In this document: positions 1 through 12,708 of the stretch, one piece after another
Position numbering within the stretch: the stretch's first letter is position 1
How the letters are laid out: each line of letters opens with the position of its first letter
Assembly (NCBI RefSeq): GCF_019947135.1
Contig: NZ_JAGSHT010000017.1
Span: 1-64,000, forward strand
Direction: 5' to 3'
DNA: 64,000 nucleotides
DNA from: Occultella gossypii
Lineage (GTDB): Bacteria > Actinomycetota > Actinomycetes > Actinomycetales > Beutenbergiaceae
The notes under the pieces: model-generated
What the model was told of the DNA's origin: nothing
What the model saw: only the letters and a program-made list of their open reading frames with translations
The model's database searches: none
Translations under genes and position numbers: made by a program

Positions 1-130
1 CCTCGGCAAGGTCGATGATGTCGATCTCGGTGTCGTTCGGCGCCTGGGCGCCGACCCACTGGGCGACCTTGGTGCCGATCCGGGTCGGACGGGAGGAGCT
101 GACGACGATGCCGATCTTGTGAGAAGTCAT
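1..130 (-). CDS. NAD(P)H-dependent FMN reductase-like flavoprotein (N-terminal part)
   Basis: Only the first 43 codons lie in the window; the rest runs off the left edge. The peptide starts with a beta strand (KIGIVV) followed by SSSRPTRIG, the phosphate-binding loop typical of the NADPH-dependent FMN reductase/flavodoxin-like fold (usual form GSxRxxRxG), and then a helix. Members reduce FMN or quinones with NAD(P)H in the cytosol. It lies downstream of the rpoC terminator on the same strand, so it is probably transcribed separately. Family assignment rests on the N-terminus only, and substrate cannot be inferred. Confidence 0.7.
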   Translation of the reverse strand, partial: MTSHKIGIVVSSSRPTRIGTKVAQWVGAQAPNDTEIDIIDLAE

Positions 131-251
131 GCACCTCTCAATAGGTGAACTTTCAATAACATTCCCCTCTTCGCCAGATGTGACTGGCCTCACCGCGACC
201 ACGCACCGCGTCCGCCCGGGCCGGCGGCCACCGATCCGGTGCCGGACACAC

Positions 252-289
252 GAATGGTCCGGCACCCCTCGCGGGATGCCGGACCATTC
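252..289 (-). terminator. rpoBC transcription terminator hairpin
   Basis: Perfect 13-bp inverted repeat (arms 252-264 and 277-289, 12-nt loop that can add three more G-C pairs) starting 24 nt after the rpoC stop codon. There is no U-tract, which is usual for high-GC actinobacteria. The rest of the 182-nt gap before the FMN reductase start shows nothing else convincing. Confidence 0.75.
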
Positions 290-312
290 AGTGGTCGATC
301 AGGTCGTGCGAC

Positions 313-4203
<3,891 letters not shown>

Positions 4204-4258
4204 TTTTCCTACTTCCTTCGGTGAAACACCGTGTGGAACCAATCAGGATGAGGGGGGC

Positions 4259-4293
4259 GTCAGCGGTCGGGTCACGTGGACCCGACCGCTGAC
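4259..4293 (-). terminator. Strong hairpin between rpoB and rpoC (attenuator or processing site)
   Basis: Perfect 14-bp inverted repeat (arms 4259-4272 and 4280-4293, 7-nt loop) starting only 8 nt after the rpoB stop codon. No T-run follows on the transcribed side. As rpoC needs to be made with rpoB, the hairpin is more likely a partial terminator, an mRNA-stabilising 3' structure or an RNase processing site than a full stop. Confidence 0.55.
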
Positions 4294-4301
4294 GGGGCCG
4301 C

Positions 4302-7300
4302 TCAGATCTCTTCGACGCTGCTCGCGTCGGGACGACGGGAGAGGTCGATACCGAGCTCCTCAGCGGCCCGGTACACCTCCTCGTCGGTGTCACGCATCTC
4401 GATCGAGGTCCCGTCGGAGTTGAGCACCTCGACGTTCAGGCACAGCGACTGCATCTCCTTGATGAGCACCTTGAAGGACTCGGGGATGCCCGGCTCGGGG
4501 ATGTTCTCGCCCTTGACGATGGCCTCGTAGACCTTCACGCGGCCGGGGACATCGTCGGACTTGATGGTGAGCAGCTCCTGCAGCGCGTAGGCGGCGCCGT
4601 AGGCCTCAAGGGCCCACACCTCCATCTCGCCGAACCGCTGACCACCGAACTGCGCCTTACCACCCAGCGGCTGCTGCGTGATCATCGAGTACGGACCCGT
4701 CGAACGCGCGTGGATCTTGTCGTCCACCAAGTGGTGCAGCTTCAGGATGTACATGTAGCCGACAGCGATCGGCTCCGGGAACGGCTCGCCGGAGCGGCCG
4801 TCGAACAGCCGCGCCTTGCCGGACGCATCCACGAGCCGGTCCCCGTCCCGGGTGGGGGTCGTGGAGTCCAACAGGCCCGTCAACTCGTCCTCGTGCAGAC
4901 CGTCGAACACCGGCGACGCCACGGGGGTTCCGGGTGCGCCCTTGAGCGCCTCCGGGGCGAGGTTCTTCGCCCACGCCGGGACCTTCCCGTTCTTGGCATC
5001 CTCGATGCCGGCCTCCCAGCCCTGCTTCGCGACCCACCCGAGGTGGGTCTCGAGGACCTGGCCGACGTTCATCCGGCCGGGCACGCCGAGCGGGTTCAGG
5101 ATGATGTCCACAGGGGTGCCGTCCTCAAGGAACGGCATGTCCTCGATGGGCAGGATCTTTGAGATGACACCCTTGTTGCCGTGGCGGCCGGCGAGCTTGT
5201 CGCCGTCGGTGATCTTGCGTCGCTGCGCGATGTAGACACGCACCAGCTGGTTCACACCCGGGGGCAGCTCGTCGCCGTCCTCGCGGTTGAACTCACGCAC
5301 CTCGATCACCGTGCCGGACTCACCGTGGGGCACCTTCAGCGAGGTGTCGCGCACTTCACGCGCCTTCTCACCGAAGATGGCGCGCAGCAGGCGCTCCTCC
5401 GGAGTCAGCTCGGTCTCACCCTTCGGCGTGACCTTGCCGACCAGCACGTCACCGGCGCCGACCTCGGCACCGATACGGATGATGCCGCGCTCGTCGAGGT
5501 CCGCGAGGACCTCGTCGGAGACGTTCGGGATGTCCCGGGTGATCTCCTCCGGCCCCAGCTTCGTGTCGCGGGCGTCGACCTCGTGCTCCTCGATGTGGAT
5601 CGAGGAGAGGACGTCGTCCTGGACCAGGCGCTGGGAGAGGATGATCGCGTCCTCGTAGTTGTGACCCTCCCACGACATGAACGCGACCAGCAGGTTGCGC
5701 CCGAGTGCGAGTTCACCCTCATCCGTGGCCGGGCCGTCCGCGAGCACCGAACCGACCTCGACCCGGGCTCCCTCTTCGACCAGCACACGCTGGTTGTAGG
5801 AGGTGCCCTGGTTGGAGCGACGGAACTTGGCCACCCGGTAGGTGAACGTGGAGGCGTCGTCCTGGGCCACGACGATCGCGTCCGCGGAGACCTCCTGCAC
5901 GACACCCGGCTTGGTGGCCACGATCACGTCACCGGCGTCGACCGCCGCACGGCGCTCCATACCGGTACCCACGAGCGGGGCCTCGCTGCGGACCAGCGGC
6001 ACGGCCTGGCGCTGCATGTTCGCACCCATGAGGGCACGGTTCGCGTCGTCGTGCTCGAGGAACGGGATCATCGCGGTGGCGACGGAGACCATCTGACGCG
6101 CGGAGACGTCCATGTAGTCCACGTTCTCCGCTGCGATGTCCAACGTGTCCCCGCCGCGGACCCGGACCAGCACGTCGGACTCGGCGAAGTGGCCGTCCTC
6201 GGTGAGTGGGGCGTTGGCCTGCGCGATGACGTACCGGTCCTCGTCATCGGCGGTGAGGTAGTCCACATCGTCGGTGACGCGACCCTTGATGACCTTGCGG
6301 TACGGGGTCTCGACGAAACCGAACGGGTTGATGCGGGCGTACGTCGCCAGCGAACCGATCAGACCGATGTTCGGACCCTCAGGGGTCTCGATCGGGCACA
6401 TCCGGCCGTAGTGCGACGGGTGAACGTCACGGACCTCCATGCCGGCGCGGTCACGGGACAGACCACCCGGGCCGAGCGCGGACAGGCGACGCTTGTGCGT
6501 CAGACCCGCGAGCGGGTTGTTCTGGTCCATGAACTGCGACAGCTGGCTGGTCCCGAAGAACTCCTTGATGGAGGCCACCACGGGACGGATGTTGATCAGG
6601 GTCTGCGGCGTGATCGCCTCGACGTCCTGAGTCGTCATCCGCTCGCGGACCACGCGCTCCATCCGGGACAGCCCGGTACGCACCTGGTTCTGGATCAGCT
6701 CACCGACGGCGCGGATGCGACGGTTGCCGAAGTGGTCGATGTCGTCGGTCTCGACGCGAACGGCCACCTCCTTGCCGTCCTTCAGGCCGGGGATCTCGGC
6801 CTCGCCCTTGTGCAGGGCGGCGAGGTACTTGATCGTGCCGACGATGTCATCGCGGGAGAGGACCGAGTCGTCGATCGCAGCATCGACGCCGAGCTTCTTG
6901 TTCACCTTGTAGCGGCCGACCTTCGCCAGGTCGTAGCGCTTGGCGTTGAAGTAGAAGTTGTCGAGGAGCGCCGTGCCGGCCTCGACCGTGGGCGGCTCGC
7001 CCGGGCGAATCTTGCGGTAGATGTCGAGGAGCGCCTCGTCCTGCGTGTGGACACTGTCCTTCTCGAGCGTCTCCAGCACGGACGGGTACTCGGCGAACGA
7101 CTCGCGGATCTCGCTCTCGGTCATGCCGAGGGCCTTGAGGAAGACCGTGACCGACTGCTTCCGCTTCCGGTCGACGCGGACGCCGACTGCGTCACGCTTG
7201 TCGATCTCGAACTCGAGCCACGCGCCACGGGACGGGATCACCTTGGTGGTGAAGATGTCCTTGTCGGACGTCTTGTCCGGGGTGCGCTCGAAGTACACAC

Positions 7301-7820
7301 CGGGCGAACGGACGAGCTGGGAGACGACGACCCGCTCGGTACCGTTGATGATGAACGTGCCGCGCTCGGTCATCAGCGGGAACTCGCCCATGAAGACCGT
7401 CTGCGACTTGATCTCGCCGGTCGTGTAGTTGACGAACTCCGCCGTGACGAACAGCGGCGCGGAGTAGGTGAAGTCCTTCTCCTTGCATTCGTCGGCGGTG
7501 TACTTCGGCGGCTCGAACCGGTGGTCCCGGAACGACAGCGACATCGTCGCCCCGAAGTCCTCGATCGGCGAGATCTCCTCGAAGATCTCCTCGAGACCGG
7601 AGGTCATGGTGACGTCGTTGTTGCCCGAGTCGACGGCAGCCTGAACCCGCGCCTGCCAGTCCTCGTTACCGAGCAGCCAGTCGAAGCTGTCGGTCTGCAG
7701 CCCGAGAAGGTCGGGTGCCTGGAGAGGCTCGTGGATCTTTGCGAAGGAGACCCGGCGAGAGGCGGTACGTTGGGCGATGGCGTCGGTGGTCGGAGCAGAA
7801 GGGGTGCGCGAGGCAGCCAA
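4302..7820 (-). CDS. rpoB: DNA-directed RNA polymerase subunit beta
   Basis: Catalytic beta subunit of RNA polymerase, 1172 aa, partner of the adjacent beta' subunit. The start is a TTG (7818-7820) preceded by GGGAAGGA; it gives the usual actinobacterial N-terminus (AASRTPS..., then SFAKIHEPL). The rifampicin pocket reads [20 protein letters not shown] then [11 protein letters not shown], so Asp, His and Ser at the common resistance positions are the sensitive type. The C-terminal segment [20 protein letters not shown] that packs against beta' is present. A promoter candidate lies about 160 nt upstream, behind the rplL terminator, so it has its own transcription start. Confidence 0.98.
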   Translation of the reverse strand: MAASRTPSAPTTDAIAQRTASRRVSFAKIHEPLQAPDLLGLQTDSFDWLLGNEDWQARVQAAVDSGNNDVTMTSGLEEIFEEISPIEDFGATMSLSFRDHRFEPPKYTADECKEKDFTYSAPLFVTAEFVNYTTGEIKSQTVFMGEFPLMTERGTFIINGTERVVVSQLVRSPGVYFERTPDKTSDKDIFTTKVIPSRGAWLEFEIDKRDAVGVRVDRKRKQSVTVFLKALGMTESEIRESFAEYPSVLETLEKDSVHTQDEALLDIYRKIRPGEPPTVEAGTALLDNFYFNAKRYDLAKVGRYKVNKKLGVDAAIDDSVLSRDDIVGTIKYLAALHKGEAEIPGLKDGKEVAVRVETDDIDHFGNRRIRAVGELIQNQVRTGLSRMERVVRERMTTQDVEAITPQTLINIRPVVASIKEFFGTSQLSQFMDQNNPLAGLTHKRRLSALGPGGLSRDRAGMEVRDVHPSHYGRMCPIETPEGPNIGLIGSLATYARINPFGFVETPYRKVIKGRVTDDVDYLTADDEDRYVIAQANAPLTEDGHFAESDVLVRVRGGDTLDIAAENVDYMDVSARQMVSVATAMIPFLEHDDANRALMGANMQRQAVPLVRSEAPLVGTGMERRAAVDAGDVIVATKPGVVQEVSADAIVVAQDDASTFTYRVAKFRRSNQGTSYNQRVLVEEGARVEVGSVLADGPATDEGELALGRNLLVAFMSWEGHNYEDAIILSQRLVQDDVLSSIHIEEHEVDARDTKLGPEEITRDIPNVSDEVLADLDERGIIRIGAEVGAGDVLVGKVTPKGETELTPEERLLRAIFGEKAREVRDTSLKVPHGESGTVIEVREFNREDGDELPPGVNQLVRVYIAQRRKITDGDKLAGRHGNKGVISKILPIEDMPFLEDGTPVDIILNPLGVPGRMNVGQVLETHLGWVAKQGWEAGIEDAKNGKVPAWAKNLAPEALKGAPGTPVASPVFDGLHEDELTGLLDSTTPTRDGDRLVDASGKARLFDGRSGEPFPEPIAVGYMYILKLHHLVDDKIHARSTGPYSMITQQPLGGKAQFGGQRFGEMEVWALEAYGAAYALQELLTIKSDDVPGRVKVYEAIVKGENIPEPGIPESFKVLIKEMQSLCLNVEVLNSDGTSIEMRDTDEEVYRAAEELGIDLSRRPDASSVEEI

Positions 7821-7977
7821 GAGGGGTCCTTCCCTACGAATTGTGTGCACGCGCGCCGGACCACCCCAAACAAACCCCGCCCGAACTTCGCCCGGGCCAG
7901 ACATCGCGCACGCGGACGTGTGTGATGGACCCGGTTCGGGAAGCGTGTGCTGGGGGCAGAAGACAGCGCAAAGCGAC

Positions 7978-8006
7978 AGCATAGCCACTTTGGCTACGTC
8001 TGTCCA
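7978..8006 (-). promoter_or_regulatory. Predicted rpoB promoter
   Basis: On the minus strand a -35-like TGGACA (8001-8006) is separated by 17 nt from a -10-like TATGCT (7978-7983). It starts just after the rplL terminator and would give an rpoB 5' leader of about 150 nt. That leader (7821-7970) has no ORF or clear hairpin that I can support. Confidence 0.6.
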
Positions 8007-8011
8007 GTGGC

Positions 8012-8047
8012 GACGAGGCCCGCACCGGAATCGGTGCGGGCCTCGTC
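8012..8047 (-). terminator. rplJL terminator hairpin
   Basis: Perfect 15-bp inverted repeat (arms 8012-8026 and 8033-8047, 6-nt loop) about 115 nt after the rplL stop and just upstream of the rpoB promoter candidate. It separates the ribosomal stalk genes from rpoBC; read-through may be partial, as in other bacteria. Confidence 0.75.
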
Positions 8048-8161
8048 ATTGTGGCCTCGTTATTGGCGTGGCCGGGTAATGCCGGCGGGCTGCCCGGCTC
8101 CGAGCGCCCGGTGTCATCGCCTTGCGGCGTGAACCGGCGGAACTGACCACCCGCCGTCAGA

Positions 8162-8551
8162 TCACTTGACGGTGACGGTGGCGCCGGCGCCTTCGAGGGT
8201 TTCCTTCGCCTTGTCGGCGACGTCCTTCGCCACGCCTTCGACGATCGCCTTGGGGGCGCTGTCAACGAGGTCCTTGGCCTCCTTCAGGCCGAGGCTCGTG
8301 AGGGCGCGCACCTCCTTGATGACCTGGATCTTCTTGTCGCCGACGGAGTCGAGGATGACGTCGAACTCGGTCTGCTCCTCGGCCTCGTCGTCGCCACCAC
8401 CGGCGGCGGGGCCGGCGGCGACCGCAACGGCGGCCGGAGCGGCGGCGGTGACCTCGAAGGTCTCCTCGAACTGCTTCACGAACTCGGAGAGCTCGATCAG
8501 GGTGAGCTCCTTGAAAGCGTCAATGAGCTCGTCGGTGCTGAGCTTCGCCAT
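8162..8551 (-). CDS. rplL: 50S ribosomal protein L7/L12
   Basis: 129 aa, the expected length. It forms the flexible stalk dimers that recruit translation GTPases to the ribosome. The N-terminal dimerisation domain ([20 protein letters not shown]) is joined by an Ala/Gly/Pro-rich hinge (about residues 37-52) to a C-terminal factor-binding domain with the signature [15 protein letters not shown]. It follows rplJ by 66 nt with a well-placed AGGAA before ATG. The high Ala hinge is normal for this group. Confidence 0.98.
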   Translation of the reverse strand: MAKLSTDELIDAFKELTLIELSEFVKQFEETFEVTAAAPAAVAVAAGPAAGGGDDEAEEQTEFDVILDSVGDKKIQVIKEVRALTSLGLKEAKDLVDSAPKAIVEGVAKDVADKAKETLEGAGATVTVK

Positions 8552-8617
8552 GATGGCGTTCCTTCCTGTTGGTCCTGCTTGCGGAGAAGCAGTGTGTGGT
8601 TGGTCGAAGACCGGGCC

Positions 8618-9145
8618 TCAGGCCGCGGACTCCGTCGCCTGCTTCTCACGCAGGGCTTCGATGGTGCGCACCGCCTTGGCAGCGGGAGCGTTGAAGACGT
8701 AGGCCGCCTGGTGCAGCTTCGCCTTGAACGCGCCGGCCGCCTTGGCCAGGAGCACCTCGCGGGACTCGAGGTCCGCGAGCTTGGTGACGTCCGCGGACGT
8801 CAGGGCGCGCCCGTCGAGGACACCACCCTTGATAACCAGCTTGGGGTTCGCCTTGGCGAAGTCACGCAGGCTCTTCGCCGCCTCGACCGGATCACCGGAG
8901 ATGAAGGCGATGGCCGACGGCCCGGTGAGCTCGCCATCGAACGCGTCGATGCCGGCTTCCTTGGCCGCAATGCCGGTGAGCGTGTTCTTCACCACGGCGA
9001 AGCTGGTGGTACCGCCGAGATCGGTGCGCAGCGCCTTGAGCTGGGCCACCGTGAGCCCGCGGTACTCGGTCAGCACAGCGGCCGTGGACTGGCGGAACTT
9101 CTCCGTCAGTTCGGCAACTGCTGCCGCCTTGTCAGGCCGTGCCAT
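8618..9145 (-). CDS. rplJ: 50S ribosomal protein L10
   Basis: 175 aa; anchors L7/L12 dimers to 23S rRNA at the base of the stalk. The start [17 protein letters not shown] is chosen because AAGGAGG lies 5-6 nt before that ATG; in-frame codons upstream would translate the regulatory leader. The core [18 protein letters not shown] and VVKNTL match the family, and the C-terminal helix binds L7/L12. In many bacteria L10-L7/L12 represses its own mRNA through a leader structure, and a leader with a hairpin is present here. Confidence 0.97.
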   Translation of the reverse strand: MARPDKAAAVAELTEKFRQSTAAVLTEYRGLTVAQLKALRTDLGGTTSFAVVKNTLTGIAAKEAGIDAFDGELTGPSAIAFISGDPVEAAKSLRDFAKANPKLVIKGGVLDGRALTSADVTKLADLESREVLLAKAAGAFKAKLHQAAYVFNAPAAKAVRTIEALREKQATESAA

Positions 9146-9332
9146 GGGCCCTCCTTCCGAGATGTGCCGCGAAGGTCGAGGGCGCACATACGGAAAGAAC
9201 CCCGCGCAGATGCACGGGGTTCGGATTCGGAACGCTGACGCTCCGGCACTTGATCGAACTCGTCCACCTACGCTGGCTCCGCATCTGCGGACTTGGCCCC
9301 GTCGTGTGACGGGCGACCGGCGGTCTTGGGCA
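9146..9332 (-). ncRNA. rplJ mRNA leader, candidate L10 autoregulatory leader
   Basis: About 187 nt lie between the predicted transcription start and the rplJ start codon. The leader has a hairpin with 8-bp perfect GC-rich arms (9197-9204 and 9215-9222) followed on the transcribed strand by TTTCC, that is, a terminator-like element about 50 nt before the start codon. Known L10 leaders bind the L10-(L12)4 complex. I cannot match the consensus fold by eye, so identity with that RNA family is inference from position. Confidence 0.45.
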
Positions 9333-9338
9333 AGTTCC

Positions 9339-9367
9339 ACTGTACACAGCCGCTGGTGCCTGACCAA
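9339..9367 (-). promoter_or_regulatory. Predicted rplJL promoter
   Basis: Minus-strand TTGGTC (9362-9367), 17-nt spacer, TACAGT (9339-9344). It sits between the rplA terminator and the rplJ leader and explains how rplJL is transcribed separately from rplKA. Confidence 0.6.
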
Positions 9368-9430
9368 ATCCCAGGGCCTGTGTGATGTGCCACTGACCCG
9401 CCCCGGTCGTCCGGCGCCCCGAACGCAGTC

Positions 9431-9461
9431 GGTCCGGCCCCTCCGATGGAGGGACCGGACC
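9431..9461 (-). terminator. rplKA terminator hairpin
   Basis: Arms 9431-9444 and 9448-9461 pair over 14 bp with a single mismatch or wobble. It starts 51 nt after the rplA stop, ahead of the rplJ promoter candidate. No U-tract. Confidence 0.65.
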
Positions 9462-9511
9462 GGGCGTGCGAGATGCTGCCGGGATCCGACCAGCGGATCA
9501 GGCGATCGGAC

Positions 9512-10216
9512 TCAGGCGGTCTCTACCGCAAGCTTCGCCGGGTCGATCGCGATGCCGGGGCCCATGGTCGTGCTCAGCACGGCCTTGGTGATGTAGCGGC
9601 CCTTGGAGGACGCCGGCTTGAGGCGCATGACCTCTTCGAAGGCGGCCGTGTAGTTCGCCAGCAGCTTCTCCTGGTCGAACGAGACCTTGCCGATGATGAA
9701 GTGCAGGTTCCCGTGCTTGTCCACTCGGAAGTCGATCTTGCCGCCCTTGATGTCGGTCACGGCCTTGGCGACGTCCATGGTGACGGTTCCGGTCTTCGGG
9801 TTCGGCATCAGGCCACGGGGCCCGAGCACGCGGCCCAGACGACCGACCTTGCCCATCAGGTCCGGCGTGGCCACGGCCGCGTCGAAGTCGGTGTAGCCGC
9901 CGGCGACCTTCTCGATCAGGTCGTCGCCGCCGACCTCGTCGGCGCCGGCCGCGATGGCCTGCTCCGCGCGGTCACCGGTGGCGAACACCAGGACCCGGGC
10001 GGTCTTGCCGGTGCCGTGCGGGAGGTTCACGGTGCCGCGAACCATCTGGTCGGCCTTGCGGGGGTCGACGCCGAGCCGGAACACGACCTCGACGGTCGAG
10101 TCGAACTTCGTCGCGGCACCCTTGCGGGCGACCTCGATGGCCTCCGCCGGGGCATAGACGTGATCGGCCTGCACGAGTTCGGCGGCCTTGCGGTAATCCT
10201 TGCTGCGCGTAGTCAT
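9512..10216 (-). CDS. rplA: 50S ribosomal protein L1
   Basis: 234 aa; forms the mobile L1 stalk that guides E-site tRNA out of the ribosome, and in many bacteria also represses its own operon. Start ATG is set by AAGGAG seven nt upstream, giving [15 protein letters not shown]; the longer frame has no ribosome binding site. The family signature around [19 protein letters not shown] is intact, as is the conserved N-terminal domain [18 protein letters not shown]. It follows rplK by about 100 nt in the same transcription unit. Confidence 0.98.
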   Translation of the reverse strand: MTTRSKDYRKAAELVQADHVYAPAEAIEVARKGAATKFDSTVEVVFRLGVDPRKADQMVRGTVNLPHGTGKTARVLVFATGDRAEQAIAAGADEVGGDDLIEKVAGGYTDFDAAVATPDLMGKVGRLGRVLGPRGLMPNPKTGTVTMDVAKAVTDIKGGKIDFRVDKHGNLHFIIGKVSFDQEKLLANYTAAFEEVMRLKPASSKGRYITKAVLSTTMGPGIAIDPAKLAVETA

Positions 10217-10317
10217 CTGCTTCTCCTTCATGTGAGCAGTCGTGGTGCGGGCCCGCGCGGGCCCTTCCACTGTGCGGTGCGCATGATGCTCACCGCGGGG
10301 GTGGATCAGGGACGGGT

Positions 10318-10749
10318 TCAGTCCTTGACGCTGATGCCCATGGAACGGGCGGTGCCGGCGATGATCAGCGACGCGGCGTCGAGATCGTTGGCGTTGAGGT
10401 CGTCGAACTTCGTCTGAGCGATCTCGCGGACCTGGTCCTTGGTCAGCGAACCGACCTTGGTGGTGTGCGGGGTGCCGGAGCCCTTGGCCACGCCGGCGGC
10501 CTTCTTGATGAGCTCCGCAGCCGGCGGCGTCTTCGTGATGAACGTGAACGAACGGTCCTCGTACACGGTGATCTCGACCGGGATCACGTTGCCGCGCTGC
10601 GACTCCGTGGCCGCGTTGTAGGCCTTGCAGAACTCCATGATGTTCACGCCGTGCTGACCGAGCGCGGGGCCGATCGGCGGCGCGGGGTTGGCTGCGCCGG
10701 CCTGGATCTGGAGCTTGATGAGGCCGGTGACCTTCTTCTTGGGGGGCAT
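10318..10749 (-). CDS. rplK: 50S ribosomal protein L11
   Basis: 143 aa, standard length. It binds the GTPase-associated region of 23S rRNA and is the site where thiopeptide antibiotics act and where stringent-factor activation is sensed. The conserved N-terminal [20 protein letters not shown] and the C-terminal RNA-binding domain ending in [10 protein letters not shown] are intact; the proline-rich segment carries the usual PAPP. It lies 104 nt after nusG. Confidence 0.98.
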   Translation of the reverse strand: MPPKKKVTGLIKLQIQAGAANPAPPIGPALGQHGVNIMEFCKAYNAATESQRGNVIPVEITVYEDRSFTFITKTPPAAELIKKAAGVAKGSGTPHTTKVGSLTKDQVREIAQTKFDDLNANDLDAASLIIAGTARSMGISVKD

Positions 10750-10853
10750 GCTCTACTGCTTCCTGTTGGTGGGCCGACGCCTTGGGCGATGACCCGGTTG
10801 CACGACCTTGCGGTCAGGACCCACCGTGGCGGGCCCCTGCTCGGGTGAGCGGG

Positions 10854-11657
10854 TCAGATCTTGGCGACCTGGTTGAACGACAGCTCGACGGGCGTCTCGC
10901 GGCCGAAGATCGAGACCAGCACCTTGAGCTTCTGGCCCTCGGCGTTGATCTCGGAGATGGTGGCCGGCAGCGTGTCGAACGGACCGTCGGTGACGGTGAC
11001 CGACTCGCCGACAGTGAAGTCGACCTGCACGGCGGGGGTAGCGGCGGTGGCGCGTCCACCGGTCGTTGCCGGCGCCTTCTGCTCCACGGTCGTGGCGAGC
11101 ATCGACATGACCTCGTCAAGACTCAGCGGGACCGGGGAGTGGGTGTGGCCCACGAAGCCGGTGACACCCGGAGTGTGCCGGACGGCGCCCCAGGACTCGT
11201 CGGTCAGATCCATCCGCACCAGCACGTAACTGGGGATCCGCACCCGGCGGACCACCTTGCGGACGGAGTTCTTGATCTCGACGACCTCCTCCATGGGCAC
11301 CTCGACCTGGAAGATGTAGTCCTCCATGTTGAGGGACTGGATCCGGGACTCGAGGTTGACCTTCACACGGTTCTCGTAGCCGGCGTAGGAGTGGATCACG
11401 TACCAGTCACCGGGGAGCGAGCGCAGCTCGCGGCGGAACGCGACCAGGGGGTCCTCGTCCTCGACAGCGGCCTCGTCCTCGACGGCGGCCTCGTCAACTG
11501 CATCGGCCTCGTCCATTGCGTCGGCATCGCCGTCGGACACGGCCGAGTCCTCGGCGATGTCCGCGGAGTCCGCACCGTCGGCGGAGTCCACGCCCTCGGC
11601 GCCGACCTCCTCGACGACGTCGACCGTCTCGTCCACGTCGCGGGTCTCTTCAGACAC
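10854..11657 (-). CDS. nusG: Transcription termination/antitermination protein NusG
   Basis: 267 aa. Binds RNA polymerase beta' and links it to Rho or the ribosome. The NGN domain begins at [20 protein letters not shown] (about residue 83) and the C-terminal KOW domain contains [16 protein letters not shown] and [20 protein letters not shown]. Start GTG follows AGGTCAGGA. The first 75 residues are a strongly acidic, Ala/Asp/Glu/Val-rich disordered tail not found in enterobacterial NusG (about 180 aa) but common in actinobacteria. It lies about 160 nt downstream of secE. Confidence 0.97.
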   Translation of the reverse strand: MSEETRDVDETVDVVEEVGAEGVDSADGADSADIAEDSAVSDGDADAMDEADAVDEAAVEDEAAVEDEDPLVAFRRELRSLPGDWYVIHSYAGYENRVKVNLESRIQSLNMEDYIFQVEVPMEEVVEIKNSVRKVVRRVRIPSYVLVRMDLTDESWGAVRHTPGVTGFVGHTHSPVPLSLDEVMSMLATTVEQKAPATTGGRATAATPAVQVDFTVGESVTVTDGPFDTLPATISEINAEGQKLKVLVSIFGRETPVELSFNQVAKI

Positions 11658-11814
11658 GTCCTGACCTGCTTCCCTCGTCTTGTCCTGCTCGTTGATCCTG
11701 CATGCTTCGTCGAGATCGGAACCGTCCCGACCTCGCCATTGTCCCGCTTCGTACCGCCGACGCCATACCGGAGCCGTCCCGGAGTGGTCTCCGGGCAACC
11801 GGGGGGCCGTTGCG

Positions 11815-12402
11815 CTAGGCGCCGAACGCCCAGAGCACCAGCTTGCCGATCGCGAAGTCCAGCACACCGACGTATGCCATGACGATCAGCACGAACACCA
11901 CGACAACGGCGATGAACGTCAGTAGTTCCGACCGGGTCGGGGTGACGACCTTCTTGAGTTCGGCGATGACCTGGCGGACGAAGAGCGCGATCCTCGCGAA
12001 CACGTTCGGCCGGACCTCACGCTCGGCCTCCGCACGGCTGCGCGTCGCTCGGCCCTTGCCGGCACCTGCCGACGCGGCCACGGCCTTGCTCGAGGAGGAG
12101 CGAGCCGACGACTTCGACGACCCGGACCTGGTCGTCGTGCTCTCGGCGGAGTCCGATGCGGTGCGCTTGGACCGGCTGCCGCGGCTCGAGATGGCCGCGG
12201 ACTGCTCGGTCGAGGCCTCGTCGGCGCTCGCATCGGCGTCCTCGGCAGGCACCTCGGCGTCACCCGCCTCGTCCAGCGATTCCTCGTCCGCGTCCGCCGA
12301 GCCGATGGCATCACCTGGGGTGACGCCCTCCGTGGGGTCGGTGACGTCGCCACGTTCGCCGCTGTCGGGTTCGCCCGACTCCGGGTTCGTGGGAGTGCTC
12401 AC
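11815..12402 (-). CDS. secE: Preprotein translocase subunit SecE
   Basis: 195 aa; small essential membrane subunit of the SecYEG channel. The functional part is the C-terminal 60 residues: amphipathic helix [20 protein letters not shown] followed by one membrane segment ([20 protein letters not shown]). The first 130 residues are a Ser/Thr/Glu/Ala-rich disordered extension, long even for actinobacteria. The start is a GTG (12400-12402), as the longer frame runs into the tRNA-Trp gene; the ribosome binding site is weak (GGGGAA). Position between tRNA-Trp and nusG confirms the call. Confidence 0.95.
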   Translation of the reverse strand: MSTPTNPESGEPDSGERGDVTDPTEGVTPGDAIGSADADEESLDEAGDAEVPAEDADASADEASTEQSAAISSRGSRSKRTASDSAESTTTRSGSSKSSARSSSSKAVAASAGAGKGRATRSRAEAEREVRPNVFARIALFVRQVIAELKKVVTPTRSELLTFIAVVVVFVLIVMAYVGVLDFAIGKLVLWAFGA

Positions 12403-12458
12403 AGATATTCCCCAACTCGTTCGTGTGTGACGGATCGACCGGCGATCGACTGACTGTG

Positions 12459-12531
12459 CAGGGCAGGAGGGACTCGAACCCTCAACCGCCGGTTTTGGAG
12501 ACCGGTGCGCTACCAATTGCGCCACTACCCT
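12459..12531 (-). tRNA. trpT: tRNA-Trp (anticodon CCA)
   Basis: The minus strand folds as a 73-nt cloverleaf: acceptor AGGGTAG/CTGCCCT, D-arm with AATTGGTAGC, anticodon stem ACCGG/CCGGC-type with loop CTCCAAA (anticodon CCA), and a T-arm with GGTTCGAGTCCC. The 3' CCA is not encoded. It begins the conserved trpT-secE-nusG cluster of actinobacteria. Confidence 0.97.
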
Positions 12532-12708
12532 TTGCGATGAGTGCCGCCCGAACCGCGGACCACGACCCCTCGCGGGCGTGTTCCATCATGGCGGGCGTCA
12601 ACCACCTCGGATGAGTGTACGGGAGTCCGCGCCATGGGTCGAACTCGTGTGCAGCGGCTCACTCCCCCTCCCGGAGCGCCCGCCTCGCGACTACGCGATA
12701 ATCGACCG

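Noticed and set aside
12403-12525. Longer secE frame starting inside tRNA-Trp
   Set aside because: The first residues would be translated from the tRNA gene. The GTG at 12400-12402 is the sensible start.
12536-12615. Two GATGAGTG sequences upstream of the histidine kinase as autoregulatory sites
   Set aside because: They are 74 nt apart, not in 11-bp phase, and one abuts the tRNA gene. Similarity to the paralog element is too weak.
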